From: Candidatus Hydrogenedentota bacterium
Lineage (GTDB): Bacteria; Hydrogenedentota; Hydrogenedentia; Hydrogenedentales; CAITNO01
Direction of reading: 5' to 3'
DNA length: 64,000 nucleotides
NCBI GenBank assembly: GCA_903893795.1
Contig: CAITNO010000036.1
Coordinates: forward strand, 1 to 64,000
Part shown: one piece after another, positions 53,225 to 62,880 of the stretch
Position numbering within the stretch: position 1 is the stretch's first letter
How the letters are laid out: each line of letters starts with the position of its first letter
The notes under the pieces: generated by a model
The model's input: only the letters and a program-made list of their open reading frames with translations
What the model was told of the DNA's origin: nothing
Databases searched by the model: none
Position numbers and translations under genes: made by a program

Positions 53225-54225
53225 GTGTCATTCTCGGCATAGAGTCTTCCTGTGATGAAACCGGCGCCTCGGTGGTGGTCGATGGACGCACTGTCCTGTC
53301 CAACCTCGTCGCGTCGCAAATCGACGTGCACCGCGAGTTTGGCGGGGTCGTGCCCGAGATTGCCTCGCGTCAGCACACAAAAATAATCTATCAATTGGTC
53401 GAAGCGGCCCTGCACGATGCGGGACTGGAGCGCGGTCCCGACGGCGTGCCTGCGATAGACGCGGTTGCGGCGACCCGGGGTCCGGGATTGCTGGGTTCGC
53501 TGTTGGTGGGGCTGGGCTTCGCCAAAGCGCTGGCCTATGCGTGGAAGAAGCCATTTGTGCCGGTGCACCACATTGAGGGCCATCTTTTCTCGGCGTTCCT
53601 TGGCGACAAAGCCCCTGAGTTTCCGTTCTTGTCGCTCGTGGTGAGCGGCGGGCACACGCAGATTATTCATTGCGCCGCGCCGCATAGCTATGAACTGCTT
53701 GCGACGACCCGCGACGATGCGGTGGGTGAATCGTTCGACAAGGTGGCGCGGCTGCTGGGGTTGCCCTACCCGGGCGGACCTTCCATCCAGAAGGCGGCGG
53801 AAGGCGGCAACACAACGGCCTACAAGTTCCCCCGCGCGATGCAGCGGATGGACACGCTTGACTTCAGCTACAGCGGACTCAAGACGGCGGTGCTTTATGC
53901 CACGCGCGAAAACCCCGGAGCCAACATCGCCGACCTGGCGGCCAGTTTCCAGGCGGCGGCCGTGGACACGCTCATTCTCAAGACGCGCCAGGCGCTGAAC
54001 CAAACCGGGGCGAAGCGGCTGGTGATTGCAGGCGGCGTGGCCGCGAATGCCCTGCTGCGGGAACGGGCGCTGGAACTGCCCGCCGAGGTCTTCCTGCCCC
54101 CGTTCAAATACTGCGTGGACAACGGGGCCATGATTGCCGCTGCGGGGCATTCCCGCTTTGCACTGGGGCTGACAGGGGAAGGGATGGACGCTGCGGCGGA
54201 CCCGTCTCTGAAGCTGTGCGGATAA
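53221..54225 (+). CDS. tsaD: tRNA threonylcarbamoyladenosine synthase subunit TsaD
   Basis: A 334-residue universal protein that transfers threonylcarbamoyl to A37 of ANN-decoding tRNAs, with TsaB and TsaE. Signatures: ILGIESSCDETG (4-15), PVHHIEGH (about 109-116, iron/zinc ligand histidines), VVSGGHTQII (about 138-147) and GLPYPGGPSIQKAA. Length is normal. It overlaps the end of the deacetylase gene by four bases. TsaB and TsaE are not in the window. Confidence 0.96.
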   Translation: MSVILGIESSCDETGASVVVDGRTVLSNLVASQIDVHREFGGVVPEIASRQHTKIIYQLVEAALHDAGLERGPDGVPAIDAVAATRGPGLLGSLLVGLGFAKALAYAWKKPFVPVHHIEGHLFSAFLGDKAPEFPFLSLVVSGGHTQIIHCAAPHSYELLATTRDDAVGESFDKVARLLGLPYPGGPSIQKAAEGGNTTAYKFPRAMQRMDTLDFSYSGLKTAVLYATRENPGANIADLAASFQAAAVDTLILKTRQALNQTGAKRLVIAGGVAANALLRERALELPAEVFLPPFKYCVDNGAMIAAAGHSRFALGLTGEGMDAAADPSLKLCG

Positions 54226-54282
54226 AGCATGCTATTCAATTACTGAGACAGAAGGTCATACAGCCGTTTTCGGCCGGATGTC

Positions 54283-55713
54283 CTATTTCTTCTTGGCTTT
54301 TGCTCCGCGAAAGGCCTTTGGATTGGCGGGGGCTTTTTCGGGATTCTCCTGTTTTACTGTCTTGTCCGAAACCGCTTCCTTTTCGGGGGTAGCCGCTGGG
54401 CTGTCCGCCGGAGACGCTTCCTGCGTCACCGGTTGTGTTTGGGGCAGTTCTTGGTTCACCGGTTCGCCTGGGGGGGCGACAAGGACCACCGTTTCCGGTT
54501 GGCGCGGCGGCTCCGGTCCGTTTTGCGCCTGCGATGAATCGGGCTGATGGGGAACCAGCACAGGCACTCCTTCCGGAATGGGACGCTGGCTTTCAGGCAG
54601 CATCTTTTCGTCCTTCGACTCCCCTTTTCTTTTCTTGGAGGACCCTTTTACGCGCTCCTTCTTGTCCCCCTTCTGCCATTTTCCCAAAGCGGAGGGGTCT
54701 TCAGGGGCGGGTGATACCTTCTGGTCCTGAGGCGCCCCAGTGGCGGCATCGGCGGAAGCATCCTTGTCCACCGCCTTGGGCCGCTTCGCCGCGCCGGGCG
54801 ACACGGGATTGGTGACGCTCAGCGTCGGCATGTCGTCCGGCTGCTGGGCCGGAAGCGGTGCATTGGGGTCGATGGAAATTATTTCGCCCTTGCCGTTGGT
54901 CAGCAGCACAATGGCATCTCGGTTTGATGCCTTGTGGCGTGACACGCTAAGCACGCGGTGGGCCGCATCGGCCGTCCTGCTGGAGGCAAACAGGTTGGCA
55001 ACCACCGGGTCGTCAAACACCTCTATGTTGATGTTGTCATAGGCGTCGTACTTTTGGCGCAGTTCGCGGGCGAGTTTCACCAGACTCTCGCGCACACTTC
55101 CCGCGGGCACCACGCCAATGATCCCCTTGAGCGCCTGCGCCTCACCACCCAGTTTCTGCGCCTCTTCCGCGGAACGTCCCCATTCTCGGGTAATGGTGAA
55201 CTTGAAGGGCGGCGGTGGCGGCGCATGCTTCGCTGTTGCCTCGGACAGGGCCTGGTCTATCGCCGCCCCGGCCGGACGGGGCACGGCATTGATGTCGGAC
55301 ATGCCCTGGGCGCCGCGCAGTGCGTTCAGGCGCCGGATTTCATCGCGAAGCTGTTCGTTCTCCTCGCGCAGGTCGGCCATGATTTTGTTGACCATCAGGT
55401 CCAGCGTGCTTTGCAGCATGCGCATGTCTTCGCGCAGTGCGCCCACGTCGGCCTGCAACTGCTCCATGGTGGCCGGGCCTGTCGGAGCTTTATCCCCAGC
55501 CGGAGCCGGGTCGGGAATGGCGGGAACCGGAATGGCGGGAACCGGAACCACCTCCACGGGCTCGGGCGGCTTGGTGACCGTATCGGTCGGTGGCGTAAGG
55601 GCCGGAGGAGCGGCGGCAGGGTCCGGTGCGGGGGGCGTGTCGGCGCCAAAGGCCGCGTTCGCCGCAAAGGCGACCGCGAGGACAAGAAAAACCGTTCGTG
55701 GCACAGTGTTCAT
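54283..55713 (-). CDS. Secreted coiled-coil protein, Pro/Lys-rich ends
   Basis: A 476-residue protein from the ATG at 55713 with a signal peptide (about 1-24, ending AAFGA). Pro-rich segment at 25-85, then a coiled coil (about 88-140; LREDMRMLQSTLDLMVNKI), then a central region (about 165-290) with DAYDNINIEVFDDPVVANLF and ASNRDAIVLLTNGKG. The C-terminal 180 residues are Lys/Pro/Glu-rich and disordered. I do not recognise the family. It may link wall or outer-membrane parts. Convergent with tsaD. Confidence 0.55.
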   Translation of the reverse strand: MNTVPRTVFLVLAVAFAANAAFGADTPPAPDPAAAPPALTPPTDTVTKPPEPVEVVPVPAIPVPAIPDPAPAGDKAPTGPATMEQLQADVGALREDMRMLQSTLDLMVNKIMADLREENEQLRDEIRRLNALRGAQGMSDINAVPRPAGAAIDQALSEATAKHAPPPPPFKFTITREWGRSAEEAQKLGGEAQALKGIIGVVPAGSVRESLVKLARELRQKYDAYDNINIEVFDDPVVANLFASSRTADAAHRVLSVSRHKASNRDAIVLLTNGKGEIISIDPNAPLPAQQPDDMPTLSVTNPVSPGAAKRPKAVDKDASADAATGAPQDQKVSPAPEDPSALGKWQKGDKKERVKGSSKKRKGESKDEKMLPESQRPIPEGVPVLVPHQPDSSQAQNGPEPPRQPETVVLVAPPGEPVNQELPQTQPVTQEASPADSPAATPEKEAVSDKTVKQENPEKAPANPKAFRGAKAKKK

Positions 55714-55807
55714 AGAGGCTGATGGTACCATGTTTTGCGGGCAAGCGGGGTAATACAGGACACCCTGTTCCTGTCTGACGGGACCGCCGTGATGCTTGTA
55801 ACAACGT

Positions 55808-57208
55808 CTAGCGGAAGAAGATAAGCGACATCACGATGAACACGGGGACAAGGATGACGCCGCTGTAGAGGAGGTAGCCGAAAAAGCCGGGCATGGGCAC
55901 ACCCCGCGATTCGGCAATGCTCTTTACCAGGAAATTGGGGCCGTTGCCGATGTAGGTGAGCGCCCCCATAAAGACGGAACCGGCCGAAATGGCCAGCAGA
56001 GCCGGGACGGGAATCTGCGAGGTTGCCGTGGCAACACCGCCCAATACAGTGCCGCCTTGGGCCGGCAGGATACCGGCCAACTCAAAGAAGACCACGTAGG
56101 TGGGGGCATTGTCGAGCAGGCCGGAAAGAAGGCCCGTCGCCCAGAAAAACTGCATGGGCGAATGAATCCCCAGCGACAGCCCCTGCGCGCGAAGCAGTTC
56201 GACGGGAATCTGCATGGTGACAAACACGCCGATAAAGAGGCAGGCCACCTCGCCCATGGGACCAAAGCCAAAGGCGTTTTCCCGGTGGATAACGCGGGGT
56301 GTGCAGGCAAGAGAGAGTCCGGCCATGGCCAACAGAATAATCTCACGCAGATATACATCGGGAACCTGCACCGAAAGAAACGGGGTGCGCTGTCCGGGAA
56401 CCAGCACCGCGACGGCCAGCACCACGAGCGCCAGCAGTGCAAAGTTGAACTTCCCCTCCAGTTTCAGTGGGATTCTCAAGGTCTCATCCCGCTGGATGCT
56501 CTTGGGCGGCTCTTTCCTGTAGGCAAGCACCTCCACGATGACATACAGACCGAGCACGGTGGCCACCGCGACGAACCACAGTGGAAAGAGCGCCAAGGTC
56601 CACAAGAAGGGAACGCCCCGGAGATAGCCCAAGAAGAGCGGCGGGTCGCCAATCGGCAGCAGACAGCCGCCAATGTTACTGACGAGGAAGATGAAGAAGA
56701 CGAAGGTATGCACCGTATGCCGCCGCTCGGCGTTGATCTGCAAGAGTGGACGAACCAGCAGCACTGAGGCCCCGGTGGTTCCGATCAGATTGGCCAGCAC
56801 GGCACCCAGCAGGAGAAACCCGGCGTTGGTCGCCGGGTGGGCGGGAATGTCTCCGCTGAGCCGTATCCCTCCGCTGATGGTGTAGAGGCTGAGCAGTAGG
56901 ACAATGAACGGTACATAGTCGTCGAGCACGGCATGGCGCAGCAGCGCGCCCAGGGCGGCCATGTTTGGCGAAAGGCCGCCGGAAGCGCTGCGTCCAAAGG
57001 CGTAATAGCCGCAGACGATCATCCCCAGCACCAGCGACACCGCCAGTTTCGAACGATTGTGTTCCCACCAGTGGGACAGGCGGGGAATCAGGGGAAAGAG
57101 CGCGATGGCCATGAGCATGCAGGCGAAAGGCAGGCACCACAGCATGCCGGGTTGCGGCAACGCCGTGTCGGTGGCGGCCAAGGCGCTCATTTGCCATGCG
57201 AGATTCAT
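55808..57208 (-). CDS. NhaD-like sodium:proton antiporter
   Basis: A 466-residue inner-membrane protein with about twelve or more hydrophobic segments, starting at the ATG at 57208 (AGGACAC upstream). It looks like the ion-transporter superfamily member NhaD/ArsB/citrate-transporter type: FALFPLIPRLSHWWE-like start, NIGGCLLPIGDPPLFLGYL (about 190-208) as the conserved Gly/Asp-rich loop, and LDNAPTYVVFFELAG near 377-391. NhaD-like proteins exchange Na+ for protons; a di- or tricarboxylate substrate cannot be ruled out. It stands alone between unrelated genes. Confidence 0.8.
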   Translation of the reverse strand: MNLAWQMSALAATDTALPQPGMLWCLPFACMLMAIALFPLIPRLSHWWEHNRSKLAVSLVLGMIVCGYYAFGRSASGGLSPNMAALGALLRHAVLDDYVPFIVLLLSLYTISGGIRLSGDIPAHPATNAGFLLLGAVLANLIGTTGASVLLVRPLLQINAERRHTVHTFVFFIFLVSNIGGCLLPIGDPPLFLGYLRGVPFLWTLALFPLWFVAVATVLGLYVIVEVLAYRKEPPKSIQRDETLRIPLKLEGKFNFALLALVVLAVAVLVPGQRTPFLSVQVPDVYLREIILLAMAGLSLACTPRVIHRENAFGFGPMGEVACLFIGVFVTMQIPVELLRAQGLSLGIHSPMQFFWATGLLSGLLDNAPTYVVFFELAGILPAQGGTVLGGVATATSQIPVPALLAISAGSVFMGALTYIGNGPNFLVKSIAESRGVPMPGFFGYLLYSGVILVPVFIVMSLIFFR

Positions 57209-57499
57209 GTGTCCTGCCCTGTGCTTTTTCCCCACCTACCGGTAGCCAGGTCCCATTTCACGCCAGACGGGGCAGTCGACCCACGGCCAAATCACGAGAG
57301 TAAAGAGTAATGATAAACAACTCACTGCACTCAGAACTTCAGTCTGCCATGGAAGCGTTGTGGGAAACAACCGCGTCTGGGATCGCTGCCTCGGTGCATT
57401 TCATGGTCGCAACATATAAAGCTGGCGAAGTGTTCCCTGAAAGGGGTATTCTCAAAGAGACACGGTTAGGACCCGGAACAATCAAGGAGAGCGGCAGGG
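57209..57499. other. Non-coding gap before YhcH gene
   Basis: A 291-base divergent gap. A 73-codon frame (57310-57531) overlaps the next gene and has no family features, so I do not call it. GAGAGCGGCAGGG at the end is the ribosome site for the YhcH gene. No clear promoter is seen. Confidence 0.4.
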
Positions 57500-57949
57500 A
57501 TGATTCTCGACAAGATGGAACATTGGCATGAATATGTGTGGAAGAGTGGACGCTTCGCCCGCGCGTTTGAGTTTCTTGAAGAGTTGTCCCCCGATGCCGC
57601 CGACGGCCGCCATGCCATTGACGGAGACGATCTTTATTGCTCGGTGCAAACCTATGAGACCCAGCCCCGCGAGGGACACGAATTTGAGGCGCACCGCCTC
57701 TACGCCGATATCCAACTTCTTCTGTCCGGCGAAGAGTCGATTCTCTGGGCGCCCACACCGGGCCTTACGGTAACCAAGCCCTATGAGCCCGATGTCGAGA
57801 CTTACGCCCTCACGGCCGACCCCACGGATCTTGTGCTGACGCCGGGGCTATTCTGCGTTCTCTTTCCACAGGATGCACATGCCCCCTGCACCACCCACCG
57901 CGTCGTTTCCAGCGTGCGCAAGGCGGTGGTAAAGGTTCGGCTGCCGTAG
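57500..57949 (+). CDS. YhcH/YjgK/YiaL family protein
   Basis: A 149-residue single cupin-like protein of the DUF386/YhcH family. The family pattern is clear: GRHAIDGDDLYCSVQTYET (about 34-52), FEAHRLYADIQLLLSG (about 59-74; metal ligands E60 and H62 by comparison), and FPQDAHAPC (about 121-129; H126 a likely ligand). Members include the sialic acid anomerase NanQ and domains of sugar epimerase-type proteins. It probably helps interconvert sugar anomers. No nan genes lie nearby. Confidence 0.88.
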   Translation: MILDKMEHWHEYVWKSGRFARAFEFLEELSPDAADGRHAIDGDDLYCSVQTYETQPREGHEFEAHRLYADIQLLLSGEESILWAPTPGLTVTKPYEPDVETYALTADPTDLVLTPGLFCVLFPQDAHAPCTTHRVVSSVRKAVVKVRLP

Positions 57950-57966
57950 CCCCAGCCCAAGTCTGC

Positions 57967-60900
57967 CTACACCCCGGCGCCTGAAGCCTCCCCCGCCACC
58001 TGCGGACGGTTGCGCAGTTCCGGCGGGGCCACGGTGAAGGTGATGTCTCCGTTTGTCCACCAGTTGTCCTTCACCTCCTCCCCCTTCTGGTCCGTCTTGT
58101 TCGGCCCAAAACTGTAGACCACAAACTCGCCGTTTTCCTTCAATCTGTAAGACAAAGTCTTTGTATTGTTCCACGGGTCCGTGGGCACACGCTCCAGGTA
58201 GGCGGGCACCAGTTCCTCCAGCCGTTCCGGCAGGTGCCCCTTCGCCAACCGGTAACGGTCCACCGCCATGGCAGTGCAGGCCAGGTCAAACTGTGTGCGG
58301 ATGCGCCATTCGGCCTCGTAGGCACGCGCCAGCCCGGGCATGAGGATGTAGGCCACCGGGGCATGATAGGACATCTTCTGCAGGGTGGTGTCGTAAAGCT
58401 TGTCCGCATAGGGCAGGCCGCCCGTTTTCGCCGCCTCCAATGCGATTTCCCGGCTGGCAGCATTCAGGCGCTGCGTCACCATGCGCTCCGTCCGGTCCAT
58501 TCCAAGAAGGTCGCTGCCGATGTAGACCAGCACGCCCCGCAACATCATGGCCGTCGGGACTCTTTTTGTGTCCGCCCCGTGGTTGGTCCAAATCGTCTGA
58601 TAGCTGCCCACGTCCGCAATGGTCCTGCCGTAGGACAGTGCGACGGACTCTTCCCCCGCCATCGCCCGCGAAAGAAAGGGGCCGTCTTTCAGCGGGGGAA
58701 GCGCTTGCCTGAACCCATCCTGCAACTGCGCCAGCACGCTGTCTGGCAGTTCTATGAGGTTCATTACCGTTTGGAGGCCGTCCACGGCGATGCCGTGAAT
58801 CGCGATGCGCACCAACTGGGAAATGAGCAGCGGTTCGCCCTCCAGCGAATTGGCCAGCGGAAAAAGGTCCATCAGCGCCGTTGCGGCGTCTTCGGGACGG
58901 CGCTCGACCGCCGCGACCCAGGCCTTCACACTCAGTTCGCGACCCAGCGTGCGCAGTTCGGCAAGATGGGGTAGCAGAACGCCGAAGCCCTGGCGTAAGT
59001 CTATCGGATAGCGGCTCCCCCGGAGACCCGAGCGCGCCGCCTCATCCAACTTTCCCGACACCGGGTCTGACACCGCCGCAGCGTAGTCCCGGGTGGTCAT
59101 CCACACCGCCGCTGGGATGGGTTCGGCACGCTTTACTTTCGCGTTGCCCTGAACCACCACGTTGTCCAGTGCATCCTTGGCCTTGGTCGCTTTAATCGCC
59201 GCTTGCAGGGATGGATTGTCTGCTGCCTCCTTCATCCATTCGCCGCACAGTTTCGTGCGCAGCGCGATGGTCTCCAAATAGCGGTTTGCCCTGTTCTCCG
59301 AAGCAGGCACGGCCTTGTACCATTCGTTCCCCTCCTCCAGCGTCGCGGGAAGACCCTGTGCATGTAGTGCCTCGGTCATTTTGGGGGGTGCCGGCCAGCG
59401 CAGCCAGGCCACGAACACAAACACCGCCAGCAGGGCGAGTGCTTGGGCCATCTTCCTTTTCCAGGGAGTGCGGACAGGAACATAGCCCTTTACCAAGAAG
59501 TCCGGATTAAAGTCAGGGGCGCAAAAACCGGCGCGTTTCACACTGAATCGCAAGTGCTGTTCGGGGTTCTCCGGGTGAATCAGGCCGCGCAGGCCGCCCG
59601 CCGAGGCGATTACCCGCTCTGGCCAACCCAGCACCGCCATCGCGGCGAGCCCGGCACAATACACGAGCGCCAACTGGGAGGCTTCACGGGGCAAGTGTGC
59701 AAGGAAGGGATACAATGCCAGCGTCAAACCCGCCCACAGGGCGAGGCAAAGCAATGCGGACCCACGCCTGATCCAGCCCTTCCATGCCAACACGAAAAGA
59801 TTGATCAGCATCACGACGGGTGCAAGCCCAAGGAACCACACCGTGAAGGGAAAAACAATCAGGTCCAGCGCGTCTTTCAACCCCTGGCCATGGGGAAAGA
59901 AATAAACGATATTGTACCCGCCCAGCGCAAGCAGCCCAGTGCAGGCAACCCACCCCATGCAAAGCAGGAACAGAGAGGCCGGCAGACTCATGATAATCCA
60001 CGCCAGAAGACCAAACAGCAGCACCGGACCCAGCAGAGCCATAAGCACCTCACGGAGACTGGCTTCGCCGCCGGCCAGCACCGAAGCAAAGAGACGGGCC
60101 GCCAGGGAATGGTCCGGCAGCAGATAGGCGGCCAGATAGGCCACCGTGACCACGGCGAGGGTCAGGGCGAGATTCACCCCGGCGGCGTTCATCCTCGCCC
60201 GCGCCGCCACGGCCCGGGGCATCGGAAGGCGGCTGGTCCACGCCAGCGGCTGCCTGCCCCTGCGCCGTTCGCCCAACCCCACGACCAGCCGCCACCCGGC
60301 GGCCGCGCACAGCAGCGACACAAAGGGCATCAACTGGGTCACAAAGAAATAGGACCTTGCCGAGAAGAACCACCCGACAACACCGGTCTTGTCGGGCCTG
60401 CCATCCATGTAGAAATCGATCAGCCAATAGAGGGCGGTCGCGCCCATCCAGAACGACACCGTCATCTGGGGAAGCAGGAAACCGTTCTGCCTCAGTTGAT
60501 ACCAGAGGTGGGCCGCACGGGCGGAACCGAAGGGCCGTACGGGCGCGGCCGATGCGTCTGCCTTCACAGCCGTCTTTCCAACGCTCCCGCCCTGCCACAG
60601 CGTGAAGCGCTCGCCGCGCCGCGTCCAGATGACCAGCGCCATGGACACCGCAAAAGCCAACGCGATCCACCCCATCACCACCAGGGGGGAAGGGGCCAAC
60701 ACCGCCGTCGGGCGGGTAAGGCAATCCCACCATTCCAACAGGCCGGTGAATTGCACCACGAGCGCAAAGGCGATGCCGAAAAGTGCCGTCAGTGGCCATG
60801 AAAGGACGGCCCGCATCCAGTCGAACATCTGAATGAAGGCATAGGCCCCCAAGACCAGCAAGACCGCATCCCATCCCGGTCCGTTCCGGTAGAGCACCCA

Positions 60901-61251
60901 GCAGGACAGCTTCAGCGCGAGCACCAGCACCAGCAGTTCCGACAATCGCACCCAGAATGCGACGGTCACGGCCGTGACCGTGCCCACCGGCAACCACAGA
61001 ATGCGCCGTGAAAAGCCGCCGCCCAGATGCCCGGAATTGCGGATATTGAGCACCAGCAGCAGGCCGCACATCAACGGCGCACCCAGTGCAACGCCCAGCA
61101 CGCTGGACCCGGCGCGGGGCCAGTTGCTCCCAAGAAAACTGTCGGCGTGCATTTCGAGAATCATCAGCAAGCCCACGGCCAGACAGGCCGCCGCGATGGG
61201 TCCGCCCACCCGCAACTCCTCCCAAACAAGCGCCCTAACCCTGCTGTTCAT
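57967..61251 (-). CDS. ABC-2-type permease with large C-terminal domain
   Basis: A 1094-residue membrane protein from the ATG at 61251 (GAGAGGAGAAAGTC upstream). Residues 1 to about 600 contain about twelve hydrophobic segments resembling a doubled ABC-2 export permease. After a further membrane segment near 633-650 a large extracytoplasmic domain spans 655-1094. Its end (about 985-1075; AVDRYRLAKGHLPERLEELV, TDPWNNTKTLSYR, VYSFGPNKTD) is strongly reminiscent of type II secretion pseudopilin-like ends found in planctomycete-like genomes. It follows an ABC ATPase and a GntR regulator on the same strand, so it is probably the transporter's membrane part. The fusion is unusual. Confidence 0.75.
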   Translation of the reverse strand: MNSRVRALVWEELRVGGPIAAACLAVGLLMILEMHADSFLGSNWPRAGSSVLGVALGAPLMCGLLLVLNIRNSGHLGGGFSRRILWLPVGTVTAVTVAFWVRLSELLVLVLALKLSCWVLYRNGPGWDAVLLVLGAYAFIQMFDWMRAVLSWPLTALFGIAFALVVQFTGLLEWWDCLTRPTAVLAPSPLVVMGWIALAFAVSMALVIWTRRGERFTLWQGGSVGKTAVKADASAAPVRPFGSARAAHLWYQLRQNGFLLPQMTVSFWMGATALYWLIDFYMDGRPDKTGVVGWFFSARSYFFVTQLMPFVSLLCAAAGWRLVVGLGERRRGRQPLAWTSRLPMPRAVAARARMNAAGVNLALTLAVVTVAYLAAYLLPDHSLAARLFASVLAGGEASLREVLMALLGPVLLFGLLAWIIMSLPASLFLLCMGWVACTGLLALGGYNIVYFFPHGQGLKDALDLIVFPFTVWFLGLAPVVMLINLFVLAWKGWIRRGSALLCLALWAGLTLALYPFLAHLPREASQLALVYCAGLAAMAVLGWPERVIASAGGLRGLIHPENPEQHLRFSVKRAGFCAPDFNPDFLVKGYVPVRTPWKRKMAQALALLAVFVFVAWLRWPAPPKMTEALHAQGLPATLEEGNEWYKAVPASENRANRYLETIALRTKLCGEWMKEAADNPSLQAAIKATKAKDALDNVVVQGNAKVKRAEPIPAAVWMTTRDYAAAVSDPVSGKLDEAARSGLRGSRYPIDLRQGFGVLLPHLAELRTLGRELSVKAWVAAVERRPEDAATALMDLFPLANSLEGEPLLISQLVRIAIHGIAVDGLQTVMNLIELPDSVLAQLQDGFRQALPPLKDGPFLSRAMAGEESVALSYGRTIADVGSYQTIWTNHGADTKRVPTAMMLRGVLVYIGSDLLGMDRTERMVTQRLNAASREIALEAAKTGGLPYADKLYDTTLQKMSYHAPVAYILMPGLARAYEAEWRIRTQFDLACTAMAVDRYRLAKGHLPERLEELVPAYLERVPTDPWNNTKTLSYRLKENGEFVVYSFGPNKTDQKGEEVKDNWWTNGDITFTVAPPELRNRPQVAGEASGAGV

Positions 61252-61435
61252 GACTTTCTCCTCTCGCTCAGGCCCAAGCCCGCTCCAAACCATTCACCGA
61301 CGCAGGACCTGCCCAAAAGTAGAAGAAGCTTCCAGCCTCTTTCCTGCCCGGCCCGTGGCGCGGCGCAGGAAGAACGCAGCAGGATGCCGTGTCTACAATG
61401 AAGCAACCGTCTTTTCATGGCCCATTCCTCCCGTG

Positions 61436-62329
61436 TCAGGCCGTGGCCCGTGCAACGAAAATCGCCTCAAGGGTCGGCACTGCCGACTCGATGACCTCGC
61501 AGCCCGCGGCCTGTGCCGCATGCACAAAGGCCCCCTCTTCACCCTCACAGACAACGCTCCACTCGCGCCCGTCCCCCACGGCGTGGATCACGCCCGGGAG
61601 TTTGGGCAACGCCCGACCCGCCTCTTTGGCGCGCAAGATGAACTTGCGGTGCCGCGCCTTCACCTCGTCCATGCCCATGTCGAGCACGACCCGGCCCTCG
61701 TGAATCATCGCCACGTGGTCCGCCACACGCTCCACCTCTTCCAGCAGGTGGGACGAGAAGACAACGGTGCGCCCCTCCTCGGCAACCGTGCGGACGACGG
61801 CCGCCAGAATGTGCTGGCGGGCTACGGCGTCCAGCCCCGAAGAGGGTTCGTCGAGGAGCAACAGTTCGGGCCGGTGCGCCAGTGCGGCAAGCAAGCCCGC
61901 GCGGGCCAGTTCTCCCCGTGAGAGGGTGCCAATTTTGGCGTCCGCAGGCAGGCTGAATTCCTCCCGCAGTTTCTCCGCAAAGGCCGGGTCCCAGTTCGGG
62001 TAAAAGGCCTGCGTGTAGCGCATCAGTTCGCGCACCCGCATCCAGCGCGGCAGGTCGCGGTCCTCGGACAGATAGCCGATGCGGCCCAGCACGGCCGTGG
62101 GGTCGTAGACCGGGTTAATCCCAAACACGCGCACCGACCCGGTTTTGGCCTGGTAGGCGCCCAGCAAATGCTGGATCAGCGTGGTTTTGCCCGCACCATT
62201 CTCCCCCACGAGGCCGAAGACCTGACCGCGCTTCACGCGAAGCGACACGTCGCGCAGCGCCTCCTTGCGGCCGAAAGACCGGGACAGTCCCGACACTTCG
62301 ATGACGGCGTCTGATTCACAGTTGCTCAT
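61436..62329 (-). CDS. ABC transporter ATP-binding protein (YtrB-like)
   Basis: A 297-residue ATPase starting at the ATG at 62329 (GGAGAAACC upstream), overlapping the GntR gene by 14 bases. Walker A GENGAGKTT (about 41-49), signature LSRGELARAG in place of LSGGQ, Walker B LLLLDEPSSGLD, and the switch His in VVFSSHLLEEVE. The last 80 residues form the extra domain common in ABC-2 exporters. With the GntR regulator and the ABC-2 permease it forms a YtrABC-like exporter, a type often linked to cell-wall stress. Confidence 0.92.
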   Translation of the reverse strand: MSNCESDAVIEVSGLSRSFGRKEALRDVSLRVKRGQVFGLVGENGAGKTTLIQHLLGAYQAKTGSVRVFGINPVYDPTAVLGRIGYLSEDRDLPRWMRVRELMRYTQAFYPNWDPAFAEKLREEFSLPADAKIGTLSRGELARAGLLAALAHRPELLLLDEPSSGLDAVARQHILAAVVRTVAEEGRTVVFSSHLLEEVERVADHVAMIHEGRVVLDMGMDEVKARHRKFILRAKEAGRALPKLPGVIHAVGDGREWSVVCEGEEGAFVHAAQAAGCEVIESAVPTLEAIFVARATA

Positions 62330-62741
62330 GGGGTTTCTCCTCGTTGCCTTCTGCCTTGGGCGCGGTGCCAAGTGCGCTGTTGCGCTCGCGCAGCAGCGCC
62401 ACCACACGTTCCAGGTCATAGCCCAGGTTGCGCGATTCGGCCACCAGGGCGTCGATGCGTTCGGAAAGAATGCGGCGGCATTCCGCGTCTGAATAGGGCA
62501 CGGGCTTTTCGGCCACATAGCAACCGGCCCCCCGCCGCGTGTAGATGAGTCCCGCCGTCTCCAGTTCGCGGTAGGCCCGCACGACGGTATTGGGGTTGAC
62601 CAGCAGTTGCTGCGCCAGCGCCCGCACCGAGGGCAGTTCGTCCCCCGGCCCCATCCTGCCCGTGGCAATCAAATGCTTGATTTGCCGGACGAGTTGGAAG
62701 TACATCGGTGTGCCGTCGCTCTGATTGATCGAGATAAGCAC
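62316..62741 (-). CDS. GntR-family regulator (YtrA type)
   Basis: A 141-residue regulator from a GTG at 62741 with GGAGG seven bases before. The N-terminal winged helix spans about 5-75: TPMYFQLVRQIKHLIATGRM, PSVRALAQQLLVNPNTVVRAYRELETAG. The short C-terminal part (about 80-141) is the helical YtrA-type dimer region, not a ligand-binding FCD or UTRA domain. It most likely represses its own operon through the palindrome at 62767-62778. Confidence 0.92.
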   Translation of the reverse strand: MLISINQSDGTPMYFQLVRQIKHLIATGRMGPGDELPSVRALAQQLLVNPNTVVRAYRELETAGLIYTRRGAGCYVAEKPVPYSDAECRRILSERIDALVAESRNLGYDLERVVALLRERNSALGTAPKAEGNEEKPHEQL

Positions 62742-62766
62742 TGTACCGCCTCCTTTTGCGCTTGAC

Positions 62767-62804
62767 TGTATCGATACATTAACACAGTTTTTGAAATCTG
62801 TCAA
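62767..62804 (-). promoter_or_regulatory. Promoter and operator of GntR-ABC operon
   Basis: On the minus strand, TTGACA (62804-62799), a 17-base spacer and TAATGT (62781-62776) make a near-ideal sigma70 promoter. A perfect 12-base palindrome TGTATCGATACA (62767-62778) overlaps the -10 box and the likely start point. A repressor bound there would block transcription, which fits autoregulation by the GntR product. Confidence 0.75.
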
Positions 62805-62849
62805 GTGGCAGAAAGACCTATGAAGGTGGAGGAGAATGCAAGGGCAACA

Positions 62850-62880
62850 TCCCCCTAAATCCCCCTTCGAATGGGGACTT
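62850..62880. repeat. CCCCCTAAATCCCCCTTCGA-type repeat
   Basis: CCCCCTAAATCCCCCTTCGA, followed by ATGGGGACTT, lies in the 288-base gap between the divergent GntR gene and the tail of the DUF4091 gene. It can fold on CCCC/GGGG. Similar C-rich repeats are widespread between genes in many bacteria. Nothing else is seen in 62881-63029. Confidence 0.4.

Noticed and set aside
57310..57531. 73-codon frame before the YhcH gene
   Set aside because: It overlaps the next start, has no family features and only a poor ribosome site.
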